From Pseudomonadota bacterium (GTDB lineage: Bacteria; Pseudomonadota; Gammaproteobacteria; Burkholderiales; Rhodocyclaceae): a DNA stretch of 33,734 nucleotides. The notes below the pieces were generated by a model. The model saw only the letters and a program-made list of their open reading frames with translations. It ran no database searches and was not told the origin of the DNA. This document shows positions 14,992-23,312 of the stretch, in pieces; position 1 is the first letter of the stretch; each line of letters opens with the position of its first letter. Where the stretch lies: the NCBI GenBank assembly GCA_018241665.1, contig JAFEDK010000042.1, positions 1 through 33,734 on the forward strand. The letters run 5' to 3'. The position numbers were made by a program, and so were the translations under genes.

Positions 14992-16257
14992 TCAGCGACC
15001 CGCAGCCTGGAGGGTCTGCAGGGAGATGTCGGACTCCTTCACGCCCGGCGGGTTGGTCTTCCAGGACGCGGTATCGATGAGCGACACGGTGGCATGGTTG
15101 CGCTGGAAGTCGATGATCGCGCCGGCGCTGGTCCGGATGTCCAGGAAGCCATCCTCGGCCTTGCCCGGGTAGGAATGCCATTCCATGAACTTCCAGAATT
15201 CGCCCTTGCGGTTGTAGGCCTCGCCGTAGTGGATGCGCGGGAACTGGGTGTCGATGTAGAGCACCTTCTTGCTGTAGGGATGCTCGGCCGGCGTGGTGGC
15301 CTCGACCACATACACTTCCCGCGGCTCGAAGCTGTTGTTGTTCATGTTCCAGTACGGCGGCTTGTTTTCGAGCACCGGGTACTTCTGCTCGAAGCTGTCG
15401 CCCTTGGCATTCCACAGCGGGTACTTGCTGTGCATGACCGCCAGGACATAGCGTTTGCCGAGGAGCTTGTAGCCCTTGTACCAGCAGGGGCGGGCGTTGA
15501 AGATCTCCAGATCGTCCTGGAGCTGGTCGGAGGAGCCCACCGGGTCCATCCAGGCACCGCCCGAGAGGCGGCGGACGCGGCGGACGGCCGGCACGTAGGC
15601 CCACACGTCATTGACCTTCACCGAGTCGTACTGGATCGTGAAGGTACCGATGCCCTTCATGTCGGACGGCGACTTGAAGTACAGCAACTGCCGGCCACGC
15701 TGGGTGCCGTCGCCCTGGGTGGCCTCGCCGGCCAGGCGCCCCTTCATGGCGTAGCGGGTGAACTCGGCGACCGGTTCGGCATGCACGCCTTTCTGCCCGT
15801 CGATGAGGACCTGGGTGTAGAGGGGCACGATGGCCACATCGCCCATCAACTGGCCCAGGTGCCAGTTCCAGACCAGCTTCTCGGCCGCCTGGGGATCCTT
15901 CATGTCGATGTTCGGGAAGGGTTGCCCGGCGCTCCAGCCGTCCACCTGGCAGCTTTCCGCGTTGATCTTGGTCTTGCCGGCGTTGGCCTCGGAGGCCTTC
16001 ACCCATTTCGGATCGAGCTTGACCTTCTGGGACTTCGCGAGGGGCAGCTTCCAGCCGTTGTTGCGGATGCGCCATTCCATCTTCTCGGTCAGCATGCTGG
16101 CGATGGTGTGGCCTTCGAAGGTGTCGTTCTTGATCTTGTCGAGGTTCTCGGCGGAGATCACGGTGCCCGGCGGCAGTTCGGCGGCATGGCTGCTGCTGAA
16201 GGCGAGGGCGAGCAGCGCGGCGCAGGCGCTGACGGCGATGGGTTTGCGTAGGGTCAT
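14992..16257 (-). CDS. DUF1329 periplasmic/outer-membrane-associated protein
   Basis: 421 residues with a clear signal peptide (MTLRKPIAVSACAALLALAFS, cleavage near SHAAE). The mature part has DUF1329 character (RGRQLLYFKSPSDMKGIGTF, VWAYVPAVRRVRRLSG, GGAWMDPV, CWYKGYKLLGKRYVLA). DUF1329 proteins resemble LolA/LolB-like lipid-handling folds and commonly sit with DUF1302 porins, YCF48 proteins and MMPL pumps in gene clusters for steroids and other hydrophobic compounds. The gene is the last of the four-gene transport unit, 20 bp after DUF1302 and closed by a terminator. A role in moving a hydrophobic substrate or product across the envelope is inferred from context. The start at 16257 is set by the signal peptide; the upstream extension reads into the DUF1302 gene. 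Confidence 0.9.
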   Translation of the reverse strand: MTLRKPIAVSACAALLALAFSSSHAAELPPGTVISAENLDKIKNDTFEGHTIASMLTEKMEWRIRNNGWKLPLAKSQKVKLDPKWVKASEANAGKTKINAESCQVDGWSAGQPFPNIDMKDPQAAEKLVWNWHLGQLMGDVAIVPLYTQVLIDGQKGVHAEPVAEFTRYAMKGRLAGEATQGDGTQRGRQLLYFKSPSDMKGIGTFTIQYDSVKVNDVWAYVPAVRRVRRLSGGAWMDPVGSSDQLQDDLEIFNARPCWYKGYKLLGKRYVLAVMHSKYPLWNAKGDSFEQKYPVLENKPPYWNMNNNSFEPREVYVVEATTPAEHPYSKKVLYIDTQFPRIHYGEAYNRKGEFWKFMEWHSYPGKAEDGFLDIRTSAGAIIDFQRNHATVSLIDTASWKTNPPGVKESDISLQTLQAAGR

Positions 16258-16277
16258 GGTGTTGGCTCCGATGGGGG

Positions 16278-17903
16278 TCAGAAGAGGTAGGTCAGGCTGG
16301 TGTAAAGCTGGTCGCGCCGGTGGAAGTAGCCGAAGAGGCTGGCGCTGTCGCAGACGGCCACGTTGCCGGCCGGGCACTTGCTGAGGTCGCGGTGTTCGTC
16401 GTCCCAGAACTTGTCGTACTCCACCTTCCAGCGCCATTGCTTGTTGAGTTCCATCGTCACGGACGGAACGATGAAGCCGCCGCCGTAGGTCAGGTCGGTT
16501 CCCACCACCAGGTTGGGCTTGACCCGGCCACTGTCGTAGGAGAGGTCGAAGATCGCGGTGAGCAGGAAGGAATGCTCCTTGGTGAGCTGGCCGGCGCCCA
16601 CGGCATTGAGCAGGCGTTCGCCCTTGTCATAGTTCGTCAGCCATTTGTCGAAGAGCTGGACCGAGAAGAACATCGGCTTTTCCGTGCCCAGCAACGACTG
16701 GGTGGCGGCGATGTTCTTGTCCATGCGCAGCATCCACGCCATCACGTCCTTGCGCTTGATGCCGTCGAAGCCCGGTGCCACGGCCTGCGACAGCGGGCCT
16801 GCCAGCGGGCCGTTCTGGAACTGGTAGGGCGCATCCTTGATGAACGCCAGTTCGGTGCTGAACACCGCGTCGGCCCAGGCGGCATACCCGCTGGCGGTGG
16901 CGCCATACACATCCACGGTGGGATAGATCAGGTCGCCAGCCACGCCGAGGCTGTTGGGGCGGCCCAGGGTCGTAACGCCAGAGGGCGTGCCAGGCAGGCC
17001 AAACAGCTTGAGCGTGCTGGCGGCATTGAGCATGGGGCCGGGCGAGAAGGTCTTGAGGTAGGACACCGAGTAGTTGATGTCATGAGCCAGGCCGGTCCAG
17101 CGGATGCCGCCGGTGACTTCCCGGGCATTGCCCTTGGGGTTGCGGAAGTCATAGGGGTCGATGTTGCGGAAATCGACGCCAACCACCGATTGGCTGGACC
17201 AGCGGCCGCCGTACACGTCCAGCTCGGTGCCGATGTCCGATTTGCGGTCCCAGCCCGGGCGCACGAACATTTCGATGCCGCCGTCCAGCTCGGGCACGTC
17301 CACGTTCAGCTTGGCGATGAGGTTGGCCTTGCGCAGTTCTTCGTTGGACGGTTCGAGGAAGGAGCGCCAGGTGTAGTCGAAGCCATGCACGAGGTCGTTG
17401 GCGGCGAAAAAGTCCGTCTCGCCCCACACCACTTGCTGTTTGCCCAGGCGCAGCCGGGCGCGCTCACCGACCGGAAAATCCACGTACATCTCGCGGATCA
17501 CATCGCCGATGTCGTTCTTGTTGTAGAGGGCCATGATGTCGCCGCGGCCGCTGGCGTCGCCGTAGTTGTAGGCGCCCATCTTTTCCAGGTGATCGAGGAA
17601 GGAGGTCTTCGCTTCCCCGACGGCGCGCAGCTTGGTGACCACCGATACGTCCCGGACCGGCGTCCAGTCGATGTTCAGGCGGGCGGTAGTGCGGGCCATC
17701 GACAGCTTGCCGCGGTCGTTGTAGTTCGGCGTGTCCTTCCAGTCCGCCGTGTTCCAGGAAAACTCCTGTCTCAAGAAGCCGTCGAGCTTCAAGTCACCCG
17801 GTTCTCCGGCGCTTGCGGCCTGGGCGGCGGTAAGCATCACCGCAAGGGCCACGCTCTTGGGCCTGCATGCAAACCGCTGGCTGCTCATGTTTCCATTTGC
17901 CAT
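16278..17903 (-). CDS. DUF1302 outer-membrane beta-barrel protein
   Basis: 541 residues. The N-terminus has a positive region and a hydrophobic stretch (SVALAVMLTAAQAASAG), then alternating amphipathic strands rich in aromatic residues, ending in a beta-strand with a terminal Phe (YTSLTYLF), the usual outer-membrane insertion signal. DUF1302 hallmarks include LDGFLRQEFSWNTADW, LRLGKQQVVWGETDFF and WRWKVEYDKFWDD. The family is thought to act as a channel for hydrophobic compounds and pairs with DUF1329. GGAGAAGTAA directly precedes the ATG at 17903. Transport direction is not known from sequence. Confidence 0.92.
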   Translation of the reverse strand: MANGNMSSQRFACRPKSVALAVMLTAAQAASAGEPGDLKLDGFLRQEFSWNTADWKDTPNYNDRGKLSMARTTARLNIDWTPVRDVSVVTKLRAVGEAKTSFLDHLEKMGAYNYGDASGRGDIMALYNKNDIGDVIREMYVDFPVGERARLRLGKQQVVWGETDFFAANDLVHGFDYTWRSFLEPSNEELRKANLIAKLNVDVPELDGGIEMFVRPGWDRKSDIGTELDVYGGRWSSQSVVGVDFRNIDPYDFRNPKGNAREVTGGIRWTGLAHDINYSVSYLKTFSPGPMLNAASTLKLFGLPGTPSGVTTLGRPNSLGVAGDLIYPTVDVYGATASGYAAWADAVFSTELAFIKDAPYQFQNGPLAGPLSQAVAPGFDGIKRKDVMAWMLRMDKNIAATQSLLGTEKPMFFSVQLFDKWLTNYDKGERLLNAVGAGQLTKEHSFLLTAIFDLSYDSGRVKPNLVVGTDLTYGGGFIVPSVTMELNKQWRWKVEYDKFWDDEHRDLSKCPAGNVAVCDSASLFGYFHRRDQLYTSLTYLF

Positions 17904-17972
17904 TTACTTCTCCTGGATTGCTTTGGGGGTTGTGCCGGTAGTCCGGCGGATTGAAGACAATCGGAGCTGGTG

Positions 17973-17991
17973 GGCGGGCTGATCGCCCGCC
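17973..17991 (-). other. Intercistronic hairpin between RND pump and DUF1302 genes
   Basis: GGCGGGC (17973-17979) pairs with GCCCGCC (17985-17991) around a 5-nt loop in the 100-bp gap between the pump and porin genes. No T-run follows in the direction of transcription, so it could adjust the relative amounts of the two messages rather than end transcription. Confidence 0.45.
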
Positions 17992-18003
17992 AGCGGATAA
18001 GGC

Positions 18004-20370
18004 TCAGTGCGCCTGGGGCTGGATGCCGGCCAGAACCGGCCGGGTCTTGCGCCCGAAGATGAAGTCGGGGCGGAACACGTAGATGACGGAAGGCATCACG
18101 AACAGCGCGGACATGGCCGAGATGCCGAGCCAGATCGCCATCAGAAGGCCCATTTCGGCCTGGAATCGCAGGGAGGAGGCCCACCACAGCAGGGTGCTCA
18201 GGATCAGCACGCTGGCCGTCACCAGCACGCCCATGCCCGCGGAGTGGAGGGCGGTGCGGATGGCGTTCTCGGGGGTGCTGCCGATGGCGATTTCTTCCTT
18301 GATGCGATCGGCGATGTAGAAGGCGTAATCCACGCCCAGGCCGATGCCGAGGGCGGCCACCGGCACGGTGTTGATGCTCATCCCGATACCCTTCCAGGCC
18401 ATGAAGGCGAAGGTCAGGGTGTTGGAGATGATCACCGGCAGCATGAAGAGCATCCCGGCCACGGTCGAGCGATAGACGACGGTGCAGATGATCATCAGGA
18501 CCAGCAGGGCCAGGGCGACGCCTTCGATCTGGCTGGCGAGGATCACCTCGTTCATGGCCGCCGTAATGCCGATGAGGCCGCCGGCCAGTTGCCATTCGCC
18601 GGTCTGAAGCGGGTTATGGGCCACGAACTCCTTGATGCGGGCCATCGCCGTGCGGATCGTTTCGCCCTGGCGGTCGCGGAACATCAGGGTGACGGAGCCG
18701 TTGGCGGCGGGGCCGTCCACGAAGCGGTCCATGTCGCCCGGTTCGGAAACCGACTCCAGGATCGCCATCAGGCTGCCATTGATGGTCGCGGTCGCGCCCA
18801 GTTCCTCGTAGCGGGGGTTGCCCTCCCGCAGGGTCCGGTTGAGCACGGGCACCACGTCGGCAATGGAGATCGAGCCGCCGATTTCGGGCTGCACCTCCAT
18901 GAAACGCTGGAAGCGGTTCATGGCTTGCAGGACTTCATTGCTCTTGACGAGCCCATCCTTGCCGTCCTGACCCACGACCACGAACATGCGGTCCACCCCG
19001 TCGAAGCGGTTGTTGATGGCGGTGGAGTCCTGGTTGTAAGTAGCCTCCGGCCACAGGATGGGCGAGCCCGGGTTGGCATCGCCGACCTTGAGCTTGAAGG
19101 CGTAGAAACCGGAGCCCAGCAGCACCAGCAGGCTGCAGCTGATGACCACGTAACGGAAGCGGGAGAGGGCCATCCACAGGCCGAAATCCAGCACCTTGCG
19201 CAGCAGCGGCGCCAGATCCAGGCCATGGGCCGTGCCTTGGGGCTTGCGGATCCAGGACAGCAGCACCGGGGTCAGGATCACCGCGCTGATGGTCAGGGTC
19301 ATCACCCACACCACCGACAGCAGGGTCAGCTTCTGCAGCATCGGGATCGGGCTCAGCGCCACCACGGCCATGCAGGCCGCGTCGGCGATCACGCCGACCA
19401 TGCCCGGCCGGAAGAGGTCGACCAGCGCAACGTGGGCCGCCTGACGGGAGGTTTCGCTGCCGTCGGTGATGTGCTCCAGTTCGTCATCGAAGCGATTGAC
19501 GATTTGCACCGAGTGGGACACCGCCCGGGAGGTGATCAGCATCGCCACCACGATGACCAGGGGTTCGAAGTGGATGCCCAGCAGGTTGCAGATTCCCAGC
19601 GCCCAGATGGCGCTGACGGCGCCGGCCAGCAAGGGCAGGAAGACGCCACGCCAGGTGCGCAGCAGCAGGAACAGCATGGTCAGGGTCAGTGCCAGTGCAA
19701 TGGCGACCAGCTCGAGGGTCTCCGGCAGGTAGTGCTCGACCCAGCCGTACAGGATGGGGGCCCCCACCACGCGGACATGAACCCGGTCGTTCTCGACCTT
19801 CTTCACCAAGGCACCAATTTCCTCGAAGACCTTGGCGTAGTTCACCTCCCGGTCGATGAAGTCCACCGTGATCAGCGTGGCCTGCAGGTCCTTGGACACA
19901 TAGGGGCCGTACACCAGAGGGTTACGCAGGACAGCCTGCCGCAGGCTGGTCATTTCTTCCGTGTTGGCCGGCAGGTTGGGCCACATCAGCGGGCGGGTTT
20001 CGATGCCGTCCGTCGAGGCCCGCACTTCCTTGAGCTTCTTCGACGCAAGCGAGGTGATCTGGAAGGGATTGACCGCCGAGACCTCGCGCAGGCCGAGCGT
20101 CAGCGCGCGGACCTTCTCCAGTACTTCCATGTCGAAGATGTCGCCTTTGTCCACCTCGAGCATGATCGTGACCATGTTCGAGCCGCCAAAGGTGTCCTTG
20201 AACTTCTGGTGGGTCTTCACGTACTCGTGGCGCGACGGAAGCATGTCCTCGAATACGGTGCGCACTTCGATGCGCAGGGCAAACCAGCTGAGCACAAGGG
20301 TCAGGCAGGCAATGACGCCCGCAATCAAGGCTCGCCGGCGCATGCAGAATGCCGCGATTTTTTCAATCAT
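18004..20370 (-). CDS. RND/MMPL-family transporter
   Basis: 788 residues with the twofold RND plan. TM1 lies near residues 14-31, followed by a large periplasmic loop to about 215. A block of five or six TM helices ends near 385 (LVAIALALTLTMLFLLL to ISAVILTPVLLSW). TM7 is near 408, followed by a second periplasmic loop to about 620 and a second TM block. Acidic residues sit in conserved membrane positions (GVIADAACMAV, GIGLGVDYAFYIADRI). This smaller RND branch, MMPL/HpnN-like, exports or moves lipids and hydrophobic molecules, usually without AcrA/TolC partners in the same operon. It is flanked by the YCF48 and DUF1302 genes in the common four-gene order. It probably moves the hydrophobic substrate or a toxic intermediate; direction is unknown. 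Confidence 0.93.
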   Translation of the reverse strand: MIEKIAAFCMRRRALIAGVIACLTLVLSWFALRIEVRTVFEDMLPSRHEYVKTHQKFKDTFGGSNMVTIMLEVDKGDIFDMEVLEKVRALTLGLREVSAVNPFQITSLASKKLKEVRASTDGIETRPLMWPNLPANTEEMTSLRQAVLRNPLVYGPYVSKDLQATLITVDFIDREVNYAKVFEEIGALVKKVENDRVHVRVVGAPILYGWVEHYLPETLELVAIALALTLTMLFLLLRTWRGVFLPLLAGAVSAIWALGICNLLGIHFEPLVIVVAMLITSRAVSHSVQIVNRFDDELEHITDGSETSRQAAHVALVDLFRPGMVGVIADAACMAVVALSPIPMLQKLTLLSVVWVMTLTISAVILTPVLLSWIRKPQGTAHGLDLAPLLRKVLDFGLWMALSRFRYVVISCSLLVLLGSGFYAFKLKVGDANPGSPILWPEATYNQDSTAINNRFDGVDRMFVVVGQDGKDGLVKSNEVLQAMNRFQRFMEVQPEIGGSISIADVVPVLNRTLREGNPRYEELGATATINGSLMAILESVSEPGDMDRFVDGPAANGSVTLMFRDRQGETIRTAMARIKEFVAHNPLQTGEWQLAGGLIGITAAMNEVILASQIEGVALALLVLMIICTVVYRSTVAGMLFMLPVIISNTLTFAFMAWKGIGMSINTVPVAALGIGLGVDYAFYIADRIKEEIAIGSTPENAIRTALHSAGMGVLVTASVLILSTLLWWASSLRFQAEMGLLMAIWLGISAMSALFVMPSVIYVFRPDFIFGRKTRPVLAGIQPQAH

Positions 20371-20436
20371 GGTTTTGGATCCCGAACAGTGATGAATCGT
20401 GGGAAGGAGAGGGCGAATGGGCGGGAATGGCCCGTT

Positions 20437-21492
20437 TCAGCGGCCCAACGCGTGCCAGCGGGTGCCGTCCCAGCGGCCGACGTTGGCGCCGGTCAGCCAG
20501 GCTTCCTTGCCCATGGGCAGGATGCGGGTGTGCCAGGCCAGATCCCGCTCATCCAGCTGGCCGCTCTGCCAGTCGCTGGCGCCGGGGCCGGCCTTTATCC
20601 AGGTGCCCAGGGCGCCGACGCCCAGCCAACGCTGATTGGCGTCGTCCCAGGTCACGTCGAACAGGTGGGCGTGGCTGTCCAGTTTTTCCTGGCGCCACGT
20701 CCGGCCGCCGTCGCGGGTGGTGAGCACCACGCCTTCGAGGCCGACCGCGACGCCGTCCGTGGGGTTGCGGAAGGCGACGGCCATCAGCGAGCTCTGCACC
20801 GGGACTTCAGGGGCCTGCCAGGTATTGCCTCCATCTGGACTGACGAGAATCCGGCCGAACTCGCCGACCACCACGAGGCTGCCGTTCGGTAGCAAGGTGG
20901 CGTCGTTCCAGGCCACGTCCTCCTCGTTGCGCAGGCGGGTCCAGGTGGCTCCGAAATCCGTGGTAAAGAGAAGGGCGCCCATTTCGCCGGTGGCCACCGC
21001 CTTGCCGCCAGCGGCCACGCGCACCCGGGTCAGTTTGTTGGCCACCTCCGAATGGGGGACGTCGCTCACTTTTTTCCAATGCGCGCCGCCATCGGAAGTA
21101 ATGAGCACAACCCCTTCATTGCCCACGGCGACGCCATGGGCGTCGTCCCAGACGGCGATGTCCTGCAGCGTCTGGTCCGTGGCCGGGATCAGCGGCTTGG
21201 TATGCCCCTGATCATTGATCGCCACGATCTTGCCGCCGGAGCCGGCTACCCAGATGCCTTCACCAGGGGCGGGGGATATCCCGTAGAAATGGTCACGTCG
21301 CTCCAGAACAGGCGGCTGCACGGTGCCGCCTACGGGTTGGGGCTTGATGAACAGTCCTGCCCACAGAAGGCCGCTGATGATCAGCCACGGCACGCCTGAA
21401 ACCGTGACCTTCACGATCTTGCGTCGTAGGCGATTGCGTGGAATTTCAGCGCTTGCGAGCTGTGGCTCGACGGCAGAGGAAATGCGGTCCAT
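20437..21492 (-). CDS. YCF48/BNR-repeat beta-propeller protein, membrane-anchored
   Basis: 351 residues: a short basic N-terminus, one membrane segment (about residues 32-50, VSGVPWLIISGLLWAGLFI), then a periplasmic propeller of YCF48-type repeats. Repeats such as GNEGVVLITSDGGAHWKKV, GEMGALLFTTDFGATWTRL, GEFGRILVSPDGGNTWQAP and GLEGVVLTTRDGGRTWRQE show the GxxGxxxxTxDGGxTW core. YCF48-like proteins often accompany MMPL pumps and DUF1302/DUF1329 proteins and may be assembly or substrate-contact factors. It is the first gene of the transport operon. The ATG at 21492 is preferred; a GTG at 21540 is in frame, but would lie about 10 nt from the predicted transcription start. Confidence 0.88.
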   Translation of the reverse strand: MDRISSAVEPQLASAEIPRNRLRRKIVKVTVSGVPWLIISGLLWAGLFIKPQPVGGTVQPPVLERRDHFYGISPAPGEGIWVAGSGGKIVAINDQGHTKPLIPATDQTLQDIAVWDDAHGVAVGNEGVVLITSDGGAHWKKVSDVPHSEVANKLTRVRVAAGGKAVATGEMGALLFTTDFGATWTRLRNEEDVAWNDATLLPNGSLVVVGEFGRILVSPDGGNTWQAPEVPVQSSLMAVAFRNPTDGVAVGLEGVVLTTRDGGRTWRQEKLDSHAHLFDVTWDDANQRWLGVGALGTWIKAGPGASDWQSGQLDERDLAWHTRILPMGKEAWLTGANVGRWDGTRWHALGR

Positions 21493-21555
21493 AGGTCGTG
21501 ATATCCAGTTAGGTGAAGGAAACCCGTGAATTCGGGCCACCAGAACATGGCGTCA

Positions 21556-21617
21556 ATCTAAGGATCGGGAGAGGGGGGCGACTATCCGGCTAGTGCAGGA
21601 ACTGTCCACTGGACGCA
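21556..21617 (-). promoter_or_regulatory. XylS-type operator pair and promoter of the transport operon
   Basis: On the minus strand, TGCGTCCAGTGGACA (21617-21603) and TGCACTAGCCGGATA (21597-21583) are spaced 20 bp. The second is a perfect TGCA-N6-GGATA box. A TTAGAT element (21561-21556) lies 21 nt past it and may be the -10. The first gene (YCF48) starts 90 nt past the proximal box. The layout matches the oxoO, oxoR and mhp promoters. Confidence 0.75.
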
Positions 21618-21726
21618 GGGGATTTTTTTAGGCTTGGAAAGAAATGCCTGGCTCAAGCAGTATTGTTGCTATTGAAATAATGCTAATTGAATTTATTGGG
21701 CGGGAGGTTTCGAGGATTCAAAGAAT

Positions 21727-21760
21727 ATGCCGGCCATCTTCGTCAACGGATGGCCGGCAT
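21727..21760. terminator. Hairpin terminator downstream of mhpB
   Basis: A perfect 12-bp stem, ATGCCGGCCATC (21727-21738) with GATGGCCGGCAT (21749-21760), has a 10-nt loop. On the minus strand it is followed by ATTCTTTG, and on the plus strand by TCTTTCTTT, so it could work both ways. It lies 38 bp past the mhpB stop and should end the operon that reads leftward from 24416. Confidence 0.75.
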
Positions 21761-21798
21761 TCTTTCTTTGGGAGGGCGTACGGCCCTACGGTATCCGC

Positions 21799-22752
21799 CT
21801 ATTGGGCAAGCCCTTGGCCAGAAAGGGACCCAAACCCTGCGACCCATTCTGGAATGGCACAGTAATAGTTCTGTCGTCCTGACCAATTGCCATTTGAGGC
21901 AGAATCAATTGCCGCCGCTGCGGCAACCCAGGCACGTACTTCATGTGTCGAGGCGCCCGCTTCCTCTGTGACCTGGGCATTGACATATGCATCGATGGCT
22001 GGCCAGTCCTGTTGGCAGAGTCGCTCCATGAATGTCTGATCCCACTCAGGGTTCAGCGGGTGCAAGTCGCTGCCGCCGGCAGAGAAGCGGCGTGCCGCGT
22101 CGATTGTGCGTTGCTGTCGGGCAGCCCGTGCGGCAGGGGTTGGGTTCCGTCCTGCAATGAGGCGTTCAATGACCTCAGGGTCCGTTGCCGTCGCGATCCT
22201 GGGTATCGGCGGATTGTGCGACAAGCCTCCCGATGCCAGAAAAAGCGTGCGGCGGTTCTGGCTGCGTGCGAAATTCCCGATGGCGATGCCCAGTTGGCGT
22301 GTCCTGCGGAATGTTGCCAGCGGTGGTGCAACGGCATTCAGCATGATGGGAATCACAGGATAACGATCGAGCCCCCCGGTCAATTCGATCAGGCTTTGCG
22401 TGAATCCGTGGTCGACCTGCATCCGATATGAAAAAGCCAGATCGATACCGGATTCGATCACGCTTTCGGCGCAAGCCTCCGCCAGGGCTTGGGGAACATG
22501 CAGCGCACCCACCGGCGTCGCATAGTCGCCAACCGAGCTTGCCGCCATGCCGATGCAAAACTGTGGCATCAGATCAAGAAAGAAGCCATTGAAGTGGTCC
22601 GGCGCAAACAGATAAATGATCTCCGGATCGAATGCCTCAATTTCATTGCGCACCGCGCCGATGCAGTTGGCTACCTCCGTCACGACCTCCGTCGCAGGAT
22701 ATTGATAGCCCTTCAGGGGCGTGTGCGACATGCACTGAAGCATTGTTTTCAT
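21799..22752 (-). CDS. mhpB: 2,3-dihydroxyphenylpropionate 1,2-dioxygenase (LigB-type extradiol dioxygenase)
   Basis: 317 residues, aligning along its whole length with E. coli MhpB as I recall it: [77 protein letters not shown] and [12 protein letters not shown]. The family iron ligands (His in MSHTP, His in APDHFN, Glu in THEV) and catalytic histidines (VDHGF, GLSHNPP) are all present. MhpB opens the ring of 2,3-dihydroxyphenylpropionate or 2,3-dihydroxycinnamate to the substrate of MhpC. The start at 22752 has AGGAG 6 nt upstream and overlaps the stop of the cupin gene (ATGA), showing translational coupling. Finding mhpB beside oxoO and oxoS is what points to the 8-hydroxycoumarin route. 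Confidence 0.95.
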   Translation of the reverse strand: MKTMLQCMSHTPLKGYQYPATEVVTEVANCIGAVRNEIEAFDPEIIYLFAPDHFNGFFLDLMPQFCIGMAASSVGDYATPVGALHVPQALAEACAESVIESGIDLAFSYRMQVDHGFTQSLIELTGGLDRYPVIPIMLNAVAPPLATFRRTRQLGIAIGNFARSQNRRTLFLASGGLSHNPPIPRIATATDPEVIERLIAGRNPTPAARAARQQRTIDAARRFSAGGSDLHPLNPEWDQTFMERLCQQDWPAIDAYVNAQVTEEAGASTHEVRAWVAAAAAIDSASNGNWSGRQNYYCAIPEWVAGFGSLSGQGLAQ

Positions 22753-23303
22753 GGCAGCTCCTGGCCGGGGCGTTTTGCCCCGATCAGTACGAAGAACATA
22801 CGCGCGGGGCGAGTGCTGCGATTTCTCCACGCGTGGCGGGTGCCGATCTGAACCACGACATCGCCTTGCCGAAGCGATCTCTCTCGCCCATTTCCCAGGT
22901 CGAGCACGATTTCGCCTTCGACCACCACGCCGTAATCGATCGTATTGGTCGCGTGGTATCCCGAGCCGTCAGGCTCAAAACTCTCGGCAAGACCTGGTAA
23001 TCGTTCGCCAAACTCCATCGCGGCCTTTTGGGGATCGAAGTCCGCGCTCATGACCTGATCGTCCGGTGGGAAAGTGACCATCAGGGCGCTTGTGCCACCG
23101 CATTCCGGCAGGACTGAGCGCAATACTGACGTTTCATCCCGTGGTGTCGGCTCGATTGCCGGGGCTGGTGTGGTACGCCATATGGATGAAGCCGAGAAGC
23201 CCGGTATATGCTCGAAAGGACCAGAATTGTGAGGTTTGCCAATGATCTTGAGATCGGCCTGTCCGGACGGATCGTGTCCGGTAACGATACGAGTAAAGCT
23301 CAT
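22749..23303 (-). CDS. Cupin-domain protein of unknown role
   Basis: 184 residues with a conserved cupin barrel in the C-terminal half: [26 protein letters not shown] resembles cupin motif 1 and [19 protein letters not shown] resembles cupin motif 2. One His and one Glu of motif 1 and a His of motif 2 could bind a metal. The N-terminal 60 residues ([33 protein letters not shown]) look like those of cupins that occur beside aromatic or lactone-metabolising genes. It could be an isomerase, a small hydrolase or a binding protein. It overlaps mhpB by 4 bp and follows the MDR gene by 9 bp, so it is certainly in the mhpB operon. Function unassigned. Confidence 0.85.
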   Translation of the reverse strand: MSFTRIVTGHDPSGQADLKIIGKPHNSGPFEHIPGFSASSIWRTTPAPAIEPTPRDETSVLRSVLPECGGTSALMVTFPPDDQVMSADFDPQKAAMEFGERLPGLAESFEPDGSGYHATNTIDYGVVVEGEIVLDLGNGRERSLRQGDVVVQIGTRHAWRNRSTRPARMFFVLIGAKRPGQELP

Positions 23304-23312
23304 GGCATTTGA

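Noticed and set aside
16320-17954. 544-codon plus-strand frame antisense to the DUF1302 gene
   Set aside because: Shadow of a clearly recognisable outer-membrane protein gene. It is low in complexity and has no ribosome-binding site or family match.
18007-20892. 961-codon open frame on the plus strand, antisense to the RND pump
   Set aside because: It mirrors the RND and YCF48 genes on the minus strand. Its composition (very rich in His, Gly, Gln, Asp) is that of a frame opened by high-GC codon bias, with no recognisable domain.
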